Shown piece after piece: positions 22,882-33,464 of a stretch of 64,000 nucleotides of DNA. This stretch comes from Saccharospirillum sp040881935. Lineage in GTDB: Bacteria; Pseudomonadota; Gammaproteobacteria; Pseudomonadales; Natronospirillaceae. The DNA lies in NCBI RefSeq assembly GCF_040881935.1, contig NZ_JBBECH010000052.1, positions 34,194-98,193 of the forward strand, written 5' to 3'. Both the position numbers and the translations under genes were made by a program. Under the pieces are notes generated by a model. It saw nothing but the letters and a program-made list of their open reading frames with translations. It was not told the origin of the DNA and made no database searches. Position 1 is the first letter of the stretch; each line of letters opens with the position of its first letter.

Positions 22882-24285
22882 TCAGAAAACCACCGTCTGG
22901 CCTTGCTTTGGAATGGTTGCTTTAATGCCGTGTTCCTCCCAAAGCTTGCTTGCCAAAGTATCCTGAGCTTTGGGTTCACCGTGCACTAAATAGAAGTCAG
23001 GCTTGCTGGTGAAACCGGCGGCCCAATCTAGCAATTCCTGTTGTCCGGCGTGTGCCGAAAAGCCGCCGATTGTTTCTATGCGGGCATTGACCACAAATTC
23101 ATCGCCAAACATTTTAATGGTTTTCAGGCCGTCCACCAGCAGCCGACCCAGTGTTCCCTGGGCCTGATAACCACAGAAAATAACGGTTGTTTTGCGGTCC
23201 CATATTCTGTTTTTAAAGTGGTGACGTATTCGGCCACCGGTACACATACCACTGCCAGCGATGATTAGCGCACCGCTTTTAATCCGGTTGATCGCCATCG
23301 ATTCGTCTGTAGTGGAGGTAACCGATAGCCTGGGCAGAAAGTCTTTGAGGAAGGTTGTGTCTGTATCGCACAGTTCGTCGACGCCGTCGCAATCGAGGGT
23401 GTGAAGCCAATGGTCATAGACTTGAGTGACTTTGTGACCCATGGGTGTGTCCAGATATATTTGCCAGCCATCCAGCGTCCCGCGCTGATGCATGGCACCG
23501 AGATGATACAGGACCTCTTGCGTCCGGCCCACGGCGAACGCCGGAATCAGTACATTGCCGCCTTGCGCCCAGGTTTCACTGAGTACCTGCTCCAGTTGCT
23601 TGATTGAGTCGGGCATTGAGCGATGGTTCCGATCGCCGTAGGTGCTTTCCATAAGAACGATGCTGGCGTCGGATAGATGAATCGGATCGTTCATCAGCGG
23701 TGTGTCTTTCTTGCCGAGGTCACCGCTAAACACCAGCTTCTTGGTTTGGTTGCGTTCGGTAAACTGCAACTGAACGATGGCGGAACCGAGGATGTGACCG
23801 GCATCGAACAAAGTGACATCAAGGCCGGGTAGCAACGGATAGGTTTCCTGATACTCAATGCCCAGGCATAGCGAATATACGGTTTGCAGGTCTTCCCGGG
23901 TATACAGAGGTTCGATGGGTGGTTTGCCTTTGCGAATGAGCTGCCGATTCTTGCGCTCCAGATCTCTCTCGTAGAGACCGGCGGCATCCTCCAGCATGAT
24001 CGGCAACAGTTCGGCGGTTTCCCGTGTGCAGAGAATCGGCCCGCGGAAGCCGTTTCTTACCAGGATGGGCAACAGGCCGGAATGGTCCATATGGGCGTGT
24101 GACAGGACGAGAGCATCGATGCCTGGGGCGTCAAAATCGAACGTTTCATTGCCGAGCCGGTCGACGGCATCGCCGCCCTGATGCATGCCGCAATCGAGCA
24201 GAATCCGGCCGATACCGGGAATCCCGACATGATGGCAGGAGCCGGTGACTTCCTGCGCGGCACCCAGAAACTGGACAGTAGCCAT
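22882..24285 (-). CDS. MBL-fold/beta-CASP RNA-processing exonuclease-like protein
   Basis: A 467-residue metallo-beta-lactamase protein of the RNA-specificity-factor type. The zinc motif HAHMDHSG is at residues 63-70, motif 1 DCGMHQGG near 31, VFSGDLGKKDTP near 200, then the beta-CASP domain (MESTYGDRNH, VLIPAFAVGRTQEVLYHL) and IAGSGMCTGGRIRHH. The C-terminal IGGFSAHAGQQELLDW carries the last ligands. Relatives are RNA endo- or exonucleases similar to CPSF73; a bacterial substrate is not established. Confidence 0.9.
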   Translation of the reverse strand: MATVQFLGAAQEVTGSCHHVGIPGIGRILLDCGMHQGGDAVDRLGNETFDFDAPGIDALVLSHAHMDHSGLLPILVRNGFRGPILCTRETAELLPIMLEDAAGLYERDLERKNRQLIRKGKPPIEPLYTREDLQTVYSLCLGIEYQETYPLLPGLDVTLFDAGHILGSAIVQLQFTERNQTKKLVFSGDLGKKDTPLMNDPIHLSDASIVLMESTYGDRNHRSMPDSIKQLEQVLSETWAQGGNVLIPAFAVGRTQEVLYHLGAMHQRGTLDGWQIYLDTPMGHKVTQVYDHWLHTLDCDGVDELCDTDTTFLKDFLPRLSVTSTTDESMAINRIKSGALIIAGSGMCTGGRIRHHFKNRIWDRKTTVIFCGYQAQGTLGRLLVDGLKTIKMFGDEFVVNARIETIGGFSAHAGQQELLDWAAGFTSKPDFYLVHGEPKAQDTLASKLWEEHGIKATIPKQGQTVVF

Positions 24286-24378
24286 AGTAAGACCCTATAG
24301 ACCGAGATAACTCAGTCTAGCTGACATTGAGCTAATATCTGGTGGATTTCTGCTGGCCCGTAACAAACCAGGGAAAAG

Positions 24379-24413
24379 TCAATGTGAAGCTTATTTTTGT
24401 CATTTCACATTGA
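24379..24413. promoter_or_regulatory. Operator-like inverted repeat upstream of P-type ATPase
   Basis: TCAATGTGAA (24379-24388) and TTCACATTGA (24404-24413) form a perfect 10-bp inverted repeat with a 15-base AT-rich spacer, 124 bases before the ATPase start. This is consistent with a dimeric regulator site; no regulator gene is adjacent. Confidence 0.45.
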
Positions 24414-24536
24414 TCTGCATCCATATTGAGCTCATCGACAATGCTAAGCTTTATCGGACCAGTGTGGTTTCCGGGAACTGAGAACGCACAGTCGTATCTT
24501 ATAGATCTGGCTTACCCCATCGCAGGGACCGAACAC

Positions 24537-27254
24537 ATGACTACAGCGCCTGAACCCAACGGCTGCCCGGCCTGGCATGAATTGACGATCGAAGCAGTGC
24601 TCAGGCAGCTCGATGCCCGCGCCGATGGCTTAACCGAATTCGTGGCGGCCGAACGTTTGCGTCTGCACGGCCCCAACAAACTGCCCGAGGCAGCCGGGGT
24701 CAACCCGTTGCTGCGCTTCCTACGCCATTTCCACAACATCCTGATTTACGTCTTGTTACTGTCGGCCGCCATCACCGCCGGCCTCGGCCACTATGTCGAT
24801 ACGCTGGTCATTCTGGCCGTGGTGCTGGCCAACGCTTTGATCGGTTTTATCCAGGAGGGCAAGGCGGAAAAAGCAATGAACGCGATTCGCGACCTCCTCG
24901 CCGCCCACACCTCGGTGCTACGGGGAGGTCAACGCACAACCCTGCTGGTTGAAGACCTGGTGCCCGGTGACATCGTATTGCTGGAAGCAGGTGACAAGGT
25001 ACCCGCCGATTTGCGATTGCTGAATGCTCATGGCTTGCAGATTCAGGAGGCCATACTTACCGGAGAATCCCTGCCTGTAGACAAGCAAACCCGGCCGACT
25101 ACGGCCGTAGCCTCGCTGGGCGATCGTACCAACATGGCCTACAGCGGCACCATGGTCACCGCGGGCACCGGTCGGGGTGTGGTCATCGCGACGGCTGGCG
25201 ATACCGAGATCGGCCGGATCAGCAGCCTGCTGTCCCGCGTCGAAATGCTGACCACGCCACTGGTGCGCCAGATGAACGAGTTCGCGCGCTGGCTCTCCCT
25301 CCTGATTCTGTTGATCGCCCTGTTGCTGCTGGCTTACGGCTATTTCGTCACACACCTCGGTTTCGATTCGCTCTTTCTGGCCGTGGTCGGTTTGTCCGTG
25401 GCGGCCATACCGGAGGGCCTGCCGGCCGTATTAACCATCACCCTGGCCGTTGGCGTTCAGTCAATGGCCCGACGCAACACCATTGTTCGGCGATTGCCCG
25501 CCATCGAAACGCTGGGGTCGGTCTCGGTCATTTGTACGGACAAGACCGGCACCCTGACTCGCAATGAAATGATGGTGGCCACGCTCGCCAGTGGAGAGCA
25601 CTGCTACGAGGTCGACGGCGTCGGTTACGAACCGCTAGGCAGCATCCGGCTCGGAGACAGCGTCATCAAGGCGGATTCCTCCCCCACGCTGACAACGCTG
25701 AGCAAAGCGGCGGTGTTGTGCAACGACGCCCACCTGGCCCACCGGGAAAAAGAATGGGCCATTGAAGGCGACCCGATGGAGGGCGCCCTGCTGGCCCTGG
25801 CGGGCAAGGTGCTGGTCGATGCAGCCGAGCTCGGGGCAAGTTGGGCGCGTACCGATGCCATTGCGTTCGACGCCCGACATCGCTACATGGCCACACTGAA
25901 CCACGACCATCAGGGCCATGCGCTGATCAGTGTGAAAGGAGCGCCCGAACAGGTGCTGGCCCTGTGTGAATTGCAACTGGGTGACGACGGCGAACTCAGA
26001 CCCCTGGATCGCGACTACTGGCACAATCTGGGTGATCGGATCGCCACGCGGGGGCAGCGTGTTCTGGCCATCGCCACGCGGTCTGTACCAACGCATCATA
26101 CTGTTCTGGAAACGGCTGATCTGGCCAACCACCTGGTGCTGGTTGGCCTGGTTGGCCTGATGGACCCACCCCGCCCGGAAGCGGTAGAGGCGATTCGTGA
26201 ATGCCACACAGCCGGCATCCGGGTCAAGATGATCACGGGCGACCATCGAGCAACCGCCATGGCCATCGGCCGGCAAATCGGGCTGATCAATCCGAATACC
26301 GCCCTGACGGGCACCGAGATCGACTCCCTCGACGATGCCGCGTTGGCGGCCGCTACCTTGGAAACGGACATTTTCGCCCGCACCAGTCCGGAACATAAAC
26401 TCAGGCTGGTGATCGCGTTGCAATCGCACGGCATGACGGTGGCGATGACCGGCGATGGAGTCAACGACGCACCCGCGCTGAAACGCGCCGATGCTGGCAT
26501 CGCCATGGGCCTGAAAGGCAGCGAGGCGGCGCGAGAAGCGGCCGAGTTGGTGCTGGCCGACGATAACTTCGCCTCTATCGTCGCGGCGGTACGTGAAGGC
26601 CGCACGGTTTACGACAACATCAAGAAAGTGATCACCTGGACCCTGCCAACCAATGCCGGCGAAGCGATGATCATCATCGTAGCCTTGCTGCTGGGTCTGA
26701 ACCTGCCGATCACCCCCATACAGATTCTGTGGATCAACCTGATCACAGCCATTACCCTGGGTCTGGCCCTGGCTTTCGAACCAACCGAGCCGAATACGAT
26801 GCAACGCCCGCCGCGCCCGATCAACGCCTCCCTGCTGACCGGCAATTTTGGCTGGCGCATCATCCTGGTGTCCCTGGTTTTCCTGGCAGGGGTATTCAGC
26901 ATCTATACTTACGCTATCGATCGCTCGTATTCGGTCGTGCTGGCCCAGACCATGGCCATGAACACTCTGGTGGTAATGGAAATCTTCCATCTTTTCTTTG
27001 TGCGTACCCTGTACGGAACGTCCGTCAACTGGACGGCGATACGCGGCACTCGTGTTGTATGGAGCACCGTCATCGCGGTCACTGTGGCCCAACTCGCCAT
27101 CACCTACCTGCCGCCACTACAGCGCGTTTTCAGTACCGAAAGCGTGCCGTTACTGGATGGCGTTCTGATCATCGCTGTAGGTCTGGTATCGTTCGCAATC
27201 ATCGAGATCATCCAACAGATCCAACTGAGGCTGGAGCGGCTCCGCTTGCCTTAA
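24537..27254 (+). CDS. P2-type cation-transporting ATPase
   Basis: A 905-residue P-type ATPase. Order: N-terminal cation ATPase domain (ending LHGPNKLPEA), helices 1-2, actuator domain with LTGESLP (~175-180), helices 3-4 with PEGLP (292-296) as in Ca2+-type pumps, phosphorylation loop ICTDKTGTLT (Asp335), nucleotide-binding domain, hinge MTGDGVNDAPALKRADAGIA, and six C-terminal helices. It probably exports Ca2+ or another cation. The ATG at 24537 follows AGGGA and gives the standard N-terminus; the frame is open 37 codons further upstream without a good start. Confidence 0.9.
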   Translation: MTTAPEPNGCPAWHELTIEAVLRQLDARADGLTEFVAAERLRLHGPNKLPEAAGVNPLLRFLRHFHNILIYVLLLSAAITAGLGHYVDTLVILAVVLANALIGFIQEGKAEKAMNAIRDLLAAHTSVLRGGQRTTLLVEDLVPGDIVLLEAGDKVPADLRLLNAHGLQIQEAILTGESLPVDKQTRPTTAVASLGDRTNMAYSGTMVTAGTGRGVVIATAGDTEIGRISSLLSRVEMLTTPLVRQMNEFARWLSLLILLIALLLLAYGYFVTHLGFDSLFLAVVGLSVAAIPEGLPAVLTITLAVGVQSMARRNTIVRRLPAIETLGSVSVICTDKTGTLTRNEMMVATLASGEHCYEVDGVGYEPLGSIRLGDSVIKADSSPTLTTLSKAAVLCNDAHLAHREKEWAIEGDPMEGALLALAGKVLVDAAELGASWARTDAIAFDARHRYMATLNHDHQGHALISVKGAPEQVLALCELQLGDDGELRPLDRDYWHNLGDRIATRGQRVLAIATRSVPTHHTVLETADLANHLVLVGLVGLMDPPRPEAVEAIRECHTAGIRVKMITGDHRATAMAIGRQIGLINPNTALTGTEIDSLDDAALAAATLETDIFARTSPEHKLRLVIALQSHGMTVAMTGDGVNDAPALKRADAGIAMGLKGSEAAREAAELVLADDNFASIVAAVREGRTVYDNIKKVITWTLPTNAGEAMIIIVALLLGLNLPITPIQILWINLITAITLGLALAFEPTEPNTMQRPPRPINASLLTGNFGWRIILVSLVFLAGVFSIYTYAIDRSYSVVLAQTMAMNTLVVMEIFHLFFVRTLYGTSVNWTAIRGTRVVWSTVIAVTVAQLAITYLPPLQRVFSTESVPLLDGVLIIAVGLVSFAIIEIIQQIQLRLERLRLP

Positions 27255-27598
27255 AGATCCAGCAGATCGAAATATTCAGTATTCCTTCGTGGATATCACC
27301 AATGGCCGCTGGCTAAGCATGTACGGCGGCCTCTGGCCAGCCAGTAGCCTGCCTCAGCTTCAAATCCGGACCATGAACCGCAGCCGCCCCACAGGCGTTG
27401 TACTGCCGGATGACGCGCCCAACCCAAATACCCCCACGACTTCTTTCTTTGCGAAACTCTTGCTAGCCTGGGCAGTAATGCGCTTTCGTACTCCCGAAAT
27501 CGACTAGGTAAAGGGACGTTTGTTGTCGCTGATGGCCGTACAGGGCTCAAAACTGGTTCGTTTGTTACCGCCCACCGCTAATATAAGGAGGCTACGCC
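27255..27598. other. Intergenic region without a supported gene
   Basis: 344 bases between the ATPase and the DUF2235 gene. Open frames of 70-85 codons exist on both strands but have no ribosome site or recognisable protein. No hairpin terminator is obvious. The DUF2235 promoter should lie in the last part. Confidence 0.3.
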
Positions 27599-28636
27599 AT
27601 GGCGAACATCATCGTGTGTGCGGACGGAACCTGGAACCGTCCGGAAGAAGACCTTGAAAAAGATTTCCCCAGCAATGTGTTAAGACTCGCCCGGGCCATC
27701 AAACCCGGCCAGGGAAACGACCGACAGCATGTCTTCTACGACTGGGGTTTGGGCTCCTACCATAACAGTATCTCCGCTGGCGCTACCGGCCGCGGCATTC
27801 ACAAAAACATTCTCGATGGCTATCGCTACATTGTTCAGAATTACGACCCGGGCGACCATATTTATCTGTTTGGCTTCAGCCGCGGCGCCTATACGGTTCG
27901 GGCATTAAGCGGGCTGATCAATAACTGTGGCATTCTTAAAAGAGCATCTGCCCCGCTGATCGCCGAGGCCTGGAAGGTGTATAAAAGCCCGCTGGCTAAA
28001 AACCATCCAAACGGGGCTAACGCACAGGCGTTCCGGAAAGACCACTCGCACGCGTCGTGCGATATTCATTTTGTTGGTGTTTGGGATACCGTTGGTGCGT
28101 TGGGTATTCCGTTCAGTCTTATGGGGCTGCTCGAAAGTCATGATGAATTTTACGATACCAAGATGGGTTCCAACGTCACCTTCGCGCGGCACGCACTGGC
28201 CATTGATGAACAGAGGGAAGATTTTGAGCCGACGGTGTGGACACCTAGACCCGGTGTGGATCTGAAACAGGTTTGGTTTGCCGGTGTGCATTCCGATGTC
28301 GGGGGTTCCTACCCACCCGATAAACACACCGGTTTTATGGCGTCCGATGCGCCGCTGGCCTGGATGATCAAAGAAGCCGATACGGCCGGCTTGAAAGTAG
28401 AGGCACATCTGATAAGCAACCTGACCGATGGCATTCGCGGTCAGTTGCACCGGTCCCGCAAACATGTCTATCGGTTCAAGACACCGCTGCATCGGCCCCT
28501 GATCGTTAAAGACAAACCGACCCGAATTCACCCCAGTGTTAAGGCGCGTTATCTGGCAGACAGCAGTTATCGGCCCAAACAATTAAGTGAGCTGGTTGAC
28601 CGGCATGGTTGGGACCATCTTGACGTGGGTGAGTGA
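27599..28636 (+). CDS. DUF2235 alpha/beta-hydrolase-like protein
   Basis: A 345-residue protein of the DUF2235 family (T6SS phospholipase-like domain, also found in proteins unrelated to secretion). IIVCADGTWNRPE opens the family signature. The nucleophile elbow is GFSRGA with Ser94, followed by VGVWDTVGALGIP (acid) and WFAGVHSDVGGSYP (histidine region). A lipase-type esterase activity is likely. A strong AAGGAGG precedes the ATG. There are no VgrG or immunity genes near, so a role as toxin is not supported here. Confidence 0.87.
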   Translation: MANIIVCADGTWNRPEEDLEKDFPSNVLRLARAIKPGQGNDRQHVFYDWGLGSYHNSISAGATGRGIHKNILDGYRYIVQNYDPGDHIYLFGFSRGAYTVRALSGLINNCGILKRASAPLIAEAWKVYKSPLAKNHPNGANAQAFRKDHSHASCDIHFVGVWDTVGALGIPFSLMGLLESHDEFYDTKMGSNVTFARHALAIDEQREDFEPTVWTPRPGVDLKQVWFAGVHSDVGGSYPPDKHTGFMASDAPLAWMIKEADTAGLKVEAHLISNLTDGIRGQLHRSRKHVYRFKTPLHRPLIVKDKPTRIHPSVKARYLADSSYRPKQLSELVDRHGWDHLDVGE

Positions 28637-28655
28637 GAAGGCAGTAGCCTGAAGG

Positions 28656-28691
28656 GTCAGGCTGGCGCTTGAAAAAGGCGGTCAGCCTGAC
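28656..28691. terminator. Hairpin after DUF2235 gene
   Basis: GTCAGGCTG (28656-28664) pairs with CAGCCTGAC (28683-28691) across an 18-base loop. It lies between two convergent genes. There is no T-run, so it may stabilise 3' ends rather than terminate. Confidence 0.35.
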
Positions 28692-28730
28692 GTTCGGTTT
28701 AGGTTAACAAATCGGCTAGCGAGCCGGTAT

Positions 28731-28955
28731 TCAGGCATGACGCACGAAAGACGGTGCGCTGAATACCCGGCGCGTGCTGCGGTGCAGCCACTGGGCAAAT
28801 TGCTTCGCTACAGTACGGAAGGCTTCCGAGCGCATGCGCTCCGCATTGCGGATGTGGAATGCTACCTCCGCGTCACACACCGTGCCCCAGCGGGTTTGCT
28901 CAAGTATCTGATCGCTATGGCCAGAGTTGGTAAGAACGGCCGGATTAATAAACAT
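28731..28955 (-). CDS. Small basic protein, RSP_7527/YjiS-like helix
   Basis: A 74-residue protein. After MFINPAVLTNSGHSDQ comes one amphipathic helix rich in Arg and Ala (DAEVAFHIRNAERMRSEAFR, then TVAKQFAQWLHRSTRRVF). The pattern of a short acidic start followed by RAERMR...W..R resembles small DUF1127/RSP_7527-type proteins, some of which bind RNA. An AGGAGA site lies at good spacing before the ATG at 28955. Family membership is tentative. Confidence 0.55.
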   Translation of the reverse strand: MFINPAVLTNSGHSDQILEQTRWGTVCDAEVAFHIRNAERMRSEAFRTVAKQFAQWLHRSTRRVFSAPSFVRHA

Positions 28956-29239
28956 AAGGGTGTCTCCTGTATGATTGAATCATGTTGGTCGGTGAAGTAC
29001 TCACTGCTTTCCCGACCTGTTGCAATCACAATAGAGTGCGCTCCGGTATCTCACAAACGATCAATTTTTGAGCCATGGATGAAATGAATTCATCTGGCTC
29101 TTCAATCCACTGAGTGCAGTTCACTCAGAGCTGCTAGGCCAGGGCTTACAGGCAATCCGGTATTTGCCCTCGACCGGCTGCACGCCTTCACGGGTGACCA
29201 TGAGTGCGCGTTGCTCTATGCCTAGCCAAGCCCCGACTA
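28956..29239. other. Intergenic region without a supported gene
   Basis: 284 bases between two minus-strand genes. It contains a 7-bp inverted repeat CTGAGTG-CAGTT-CACTCAG near 29110 and a 26-codon minus-strand frame I could not support. It should hold the promoter of the small protein gene. Confidence 0.3.
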
Positions 29240-30076
29240 TTAGTCGGAGCGTAATACAATGCGATCGGCTTCCTGGCTGATTTTATTCTGCTTTAACAGT
29301 CGGCCTATGGCTTTCTTGAAATTACCCTTGCTGACCTGAAAGACTTTATAGATAGCCTCTGGGCTGGAGCGATCAGAAAGCGCGAGTACGCCATTGTTGG
29401 CAGTCAGTTCCTTTAAAATTCGATCAGCAATGTCGACCCGGGCTTCGTGGCCCTGCAGTTGTAACATCAGGTCGATCTTGTGATCGTCGCGAACGGTTTT
29501 AACGTAGCCTTTTATTTTCTGGCCAATACTCAGTGGCTGCAGAACGTCTTCGTTAAAGACCATGCCGAGGTAACGCTGATCGACAACCGCGCGGTAACCG
29601 AGGTCGGTGCGCCCGGCGATGAGCAGGTCGACCGGGTCATTGACCCGGTAGGCGTCGGTTTCTTCCGCCAGAAAATTGCTCAGCTTGGCGCTGCCGGTGA
29701 TGCGTTGCGTCAGGTTATCGACGAACAGATAGACCACATGCTTCTGCCCGGCTTCCATCGGTTTGCGTTGTTCGCTGAACGGCACCAGCAGGTCTTTTGG
29801 CAAACCCCAGTCCAGAAAGGCGCCGAAAGAGGTGAGTTCTTTAACGTCGAGCAAGGCACACTGGCCCACTTCGGCTTTCGGTTTGATGCGCGTAGCAATC
29901 AGCCGGTCTTCAGAGTCGAGGTAGATAAAGGCGTTGACGAATTCGCCCACGTTGACGTTCTCAGGGCACTGCTTTTTCGGCAATAGAATGGAACCAAGGT
30001 TTCCGCCGTCGAGGAAGACGCCGAAATCCGCCAGTGAGACGACTTCCATTGACGTAAAAGTACCGATTTGTGCCAT
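29240..30076 (-). CDS. cvfB: S1-domain RNA-binding protein CvfB/YitL family
   Basis: A 278-residue protein of tandem S1-like OB domains followed by a winged helix. S1-type starts are seen in MAQIGTFTSMEVVSLADFGV, ALLDVKELTSFGAFLDWGLP and GQKIKGYVKTVRDDHKIDLM. The C-terminal SPEAIYKVFQVSKGNFKKAI is the winged-helix end typical of CvfB. Family members bind RNA and affect virulence-factor expression in Staphylococcus. The ATG at 30076 gives the family N-terminus; upstream codons are not conserved. Confidence 0.9.
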   Translation of the reverse strand: MAQIGTFTSMEVVSLADFGVFLDGGNLGSILLPKKQCPENVNVGEFVNAFIYLDSEDRLIATRIKPKAEVGQCALLDVKELTSFGAFLDWGLPKDLLVPFSEQRKPMEAGQKHVVYLFVDNLTQRITGSAKLSNFLAEETDAYRVNDPVDLLIAGRTDLGYRAVVDQRYLGMVFNEDVLQPLSIGQKIKGYVKTVRDDHKIDLMLQLQGHEARVDIADRILKELTANNGVLALSDRSSPEAIYKVFQVSKGNFKKAIGRLLKQNKISQEADRIVLRSD

Positions 30077-30200
30077 GGTGGGAACTGCCCTAATAGATCG
30101 CAAATGGGGGGTGCACTGGGTGCAGAGTACAGGCGTTGCGGCGGCACTGTACAATGCACGCTAGGATAATGCACCCCGGGGAACATCCAGTATAGCCGGG

Positions 30201-31571
<1,371 letters not shown>

Positions 31572-31697
31572 CAGGTTACTCCTTGGTTCAGGCGAACGCG
31601 TCCGCCGTAGTTCAGTGTTCAAAGGTAATAAGGTCAATTCTCAATTTTGCAATTGCGCAGGCAGGCAAACGCAATGCCATAAAAACAGACTATCAGG

Positions 31698-32621
31698 TCA
31701 GAAAAGGGTCGTATTGGCCGCCAAAATTAACCAGACAGGCATCACCACAAACGCCATCAGGGTTTGCAGCGTAATGATGTTGGCCATCAGGTTGGCATTG
31801 CCGCCCATCTGACGGGCCAGAATAAAAGCCGAACTGGCCGTCGGCAGGCACCCCAGTATGAGCAATACCGAAACACCCAGGGTGCTGAGGCCAAACAGAT
31901 TGGCCAGGGTGACCAGAGCCAGCGGTAGGATTGCGAATTTGATCAGGCTGGCCAGTAGCACCGGTTTTACATCTGAACTTAGGGTGCGCAGGTTCAGCGC
32001 TGCGCCAACCGCCAGTAGGCCAAGCGGCAGCGCGGTTGAACCGAGCAGGCGGGCGGTGTCGGCAGTCCAGCCGGGCAGGCCGATGCTACTGAGGTTTAGA
32101 GCAACGCCTGCCAGGCAGCCGAGAATAAGCGGGTTGCTGAGCAGGGCGCGCAGAATGCCCCGGGCAGACACCTGAGAGCCGGTACCGGTCAGGGCGAAGG
32201 TGAGTACACAGAGTACGTTAACGAAGGGGATCATCACCGCCATGGCCATCGCGGCGATCACCAGGCCCGGTTCGCCGTAGAGTGCGCTTACCACGGCCAG
32301 GCCGATGTAAGTATTGAACCGAACGGCCCCCTGGTACACCGAGGTCAGGTCTGGCCCGTTGTTAGCTAGCCAACGTTGAAACAATACGAAGAGCAGGCTG
32401 ACCAGCAGCAGCGCCGAACAAATGGTTACCGCCAACTGGCCGAACGCTCTTACATCAAAATCGGCCAGTGCCAGTCGGTGGATCAACAGGGCGGGGAACA
32501 GCACAGTGTAGGTCAGGCGTTCTATGCCGGGCCAGGTGGCGGCTGGGGGCAAGTCCCAGTGACGCAGGGCGACACCGAGCAAAATCAGTAAAAAGACGGG
32601 CCCAAGCGCGTTGGCAATCAT
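31698..32621 (-). CDS. AEC-family (auxin efflux carrier-like) transporter
   Basis: A 307-residue membrane protein with about ten helices in two inverted halves: LGPVFLLILLGVALRHW at the start, GAVRFNTYIGLAVVSALYGE in the middle, and ILGCLPTASSAFILARQMGG near the end, the last being characteristic of the AEC family. Bacterial members export or import dicarboxylates and similar acids. The substrate cannot be assigned. Confidence 0.88.
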   Translation of the reverse strand: MIANALGPVFLLILLGVALRHWDLPPAATWPGIERLTYTVLFPALLIHRLALADFDVRAFGQLAVTICSALLLVSLLFVLFQRWLANNGPDLTSVYQGAVRFNTYIGLAVVSALYGEPGLVIAAMAMAVMIPFVNVLCVLTFALTGTGSQVSARGILRALLSNPLILGCLAGVALNLSSIGLPGWTADTARLLGSTALPLGLLAVGAALNLRTLSSDVKPVLLASLIKFAILPLALVTLANLFGLSTLGVSVLLILGCLPTASSAFILARQMGGNANLMANIITLQTLMAFVVMPVWLILAANTTLF

Positions 32622-32756
32622 TCCGTGTTCCAGTCAGCAAAACCCGCATTTAACCCCCGGGAACACCTGGCTGTAAAGGAATTGCGCGGGGCTGTTCGTA
32701 TTCGTTTAATCGGGATACACTGCATTAAAGCCGGGTAAAAATAATAAGGGATGATT

Positions 32757-33347
32757 ATGAAATTGATTGCTTTTAGCGGATCACTCAAAGTGGCCGAAGG
32801 CGAGCCAGAGCAGGCATTGCCTGACATACGGGCGTTTATAGGCGCCGAAACGGATGCCTCCTTGCTGGTACTGAACCACCAGACGTCCACCATGCTGGAA
32901 ATTGACTGGAGTCAGCCGGATGATCTGATCACCCGCAGTCTGGCCTACCAGGCCGGTGAGGCTCCGGTGCAACAGCGGCAGGGACGGGGGCGGCCCAAAC
33001 TGGGGGTTCAGTCGCGTGAGGTGTCACTGTTGCCACGGCACTGGGAATGGCTGAGTCGGCAGGCTGGCGGTGCCTCGGCGGCTTTACGGCGTATGCTCGA
33101 GGCCGCTCGCAAGTCACCCAAGGTGCAGTTGGAAGAAGCGTCTCTGTCGGTCGACCGGTTTATGCAGACCATGGCCGGCGACCTGCCAGGGTATGAAGAG
33201 GCACTACGGCAGTTCTACCGTCATCAGTATGGCACCATGTTTACGGAAATGGCGGACTGGCCTGAGGACGTACAACGACATGTCAGAGCTCTGGTGGGTG
33301 AAGTTCAAACCTGGCGGCAGGCCAGCGAGCCCGATCGGCGTCATTGA
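32757..33347 (+). CDS. DUF2239 family protein
   Basis: A 196-residue protein with the DUF2239 core RGRPKLGVQSREVSLLPRHW then GGASAALRRMLEAAR. The N-terminal third is a small beta domain (FSGSLKVAEGEPEQALPDIR), and the C-terminus is helical. RPKLGV plus the following helices look like a DNA- or nucleic-acid-binding surface, but no function is established. The ATG at 32757 is better spaced from AAGGG than the one at 32751. Confidence 0.85.
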   Translation: MKLIAFSGSLKVAEGEPEQALPDIRAFIGAETDASLLVLNHQTSTMLEIDWSQPDDLITRSLAYQAGEAPVQQRQGRGRPKLGVQSREVSLLPRHWEWLSRQAGGASAALRRMLEAARKSPKVQLEEASLSVDRFMQTMAGDLPGYEEALRQFYRHQYGTMFTEMADWPEDVQRHVRALVGEVQTWRQASEPDRRH

Positions 33348-33464
33348 CGGTTCGATACCTGCAGCTTGATCAATCGAAATGAAGATGATGCACAAAGTAT
33401 TTTGATGGTTTGATCAGGATTGTGGGCCTAGGCTATGGATAACTGAACAATAGGAGTCCAGAGC

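Noticed and set aside
27289..27550. Open frames of 70-85 codons on both strands in the ATPase-DUF2235 gap
   Set aside because: No ribosome sites, unusual composition and no family.
27599..28636. DUF2235 protein as a type VI secretion effector
   Set aside because: No VgrG, PAAR, adaptor or immunity gene nearby; the domain also occurs in non-secreted proteins.
29121..29201. 26-codon minus-strand frame (MVTREGVQPVEGKYRIACK...)
   Set aside because: Looks protein-like but is too short, follows the cvfB stop without a ribosome site and has no recognised homologue.
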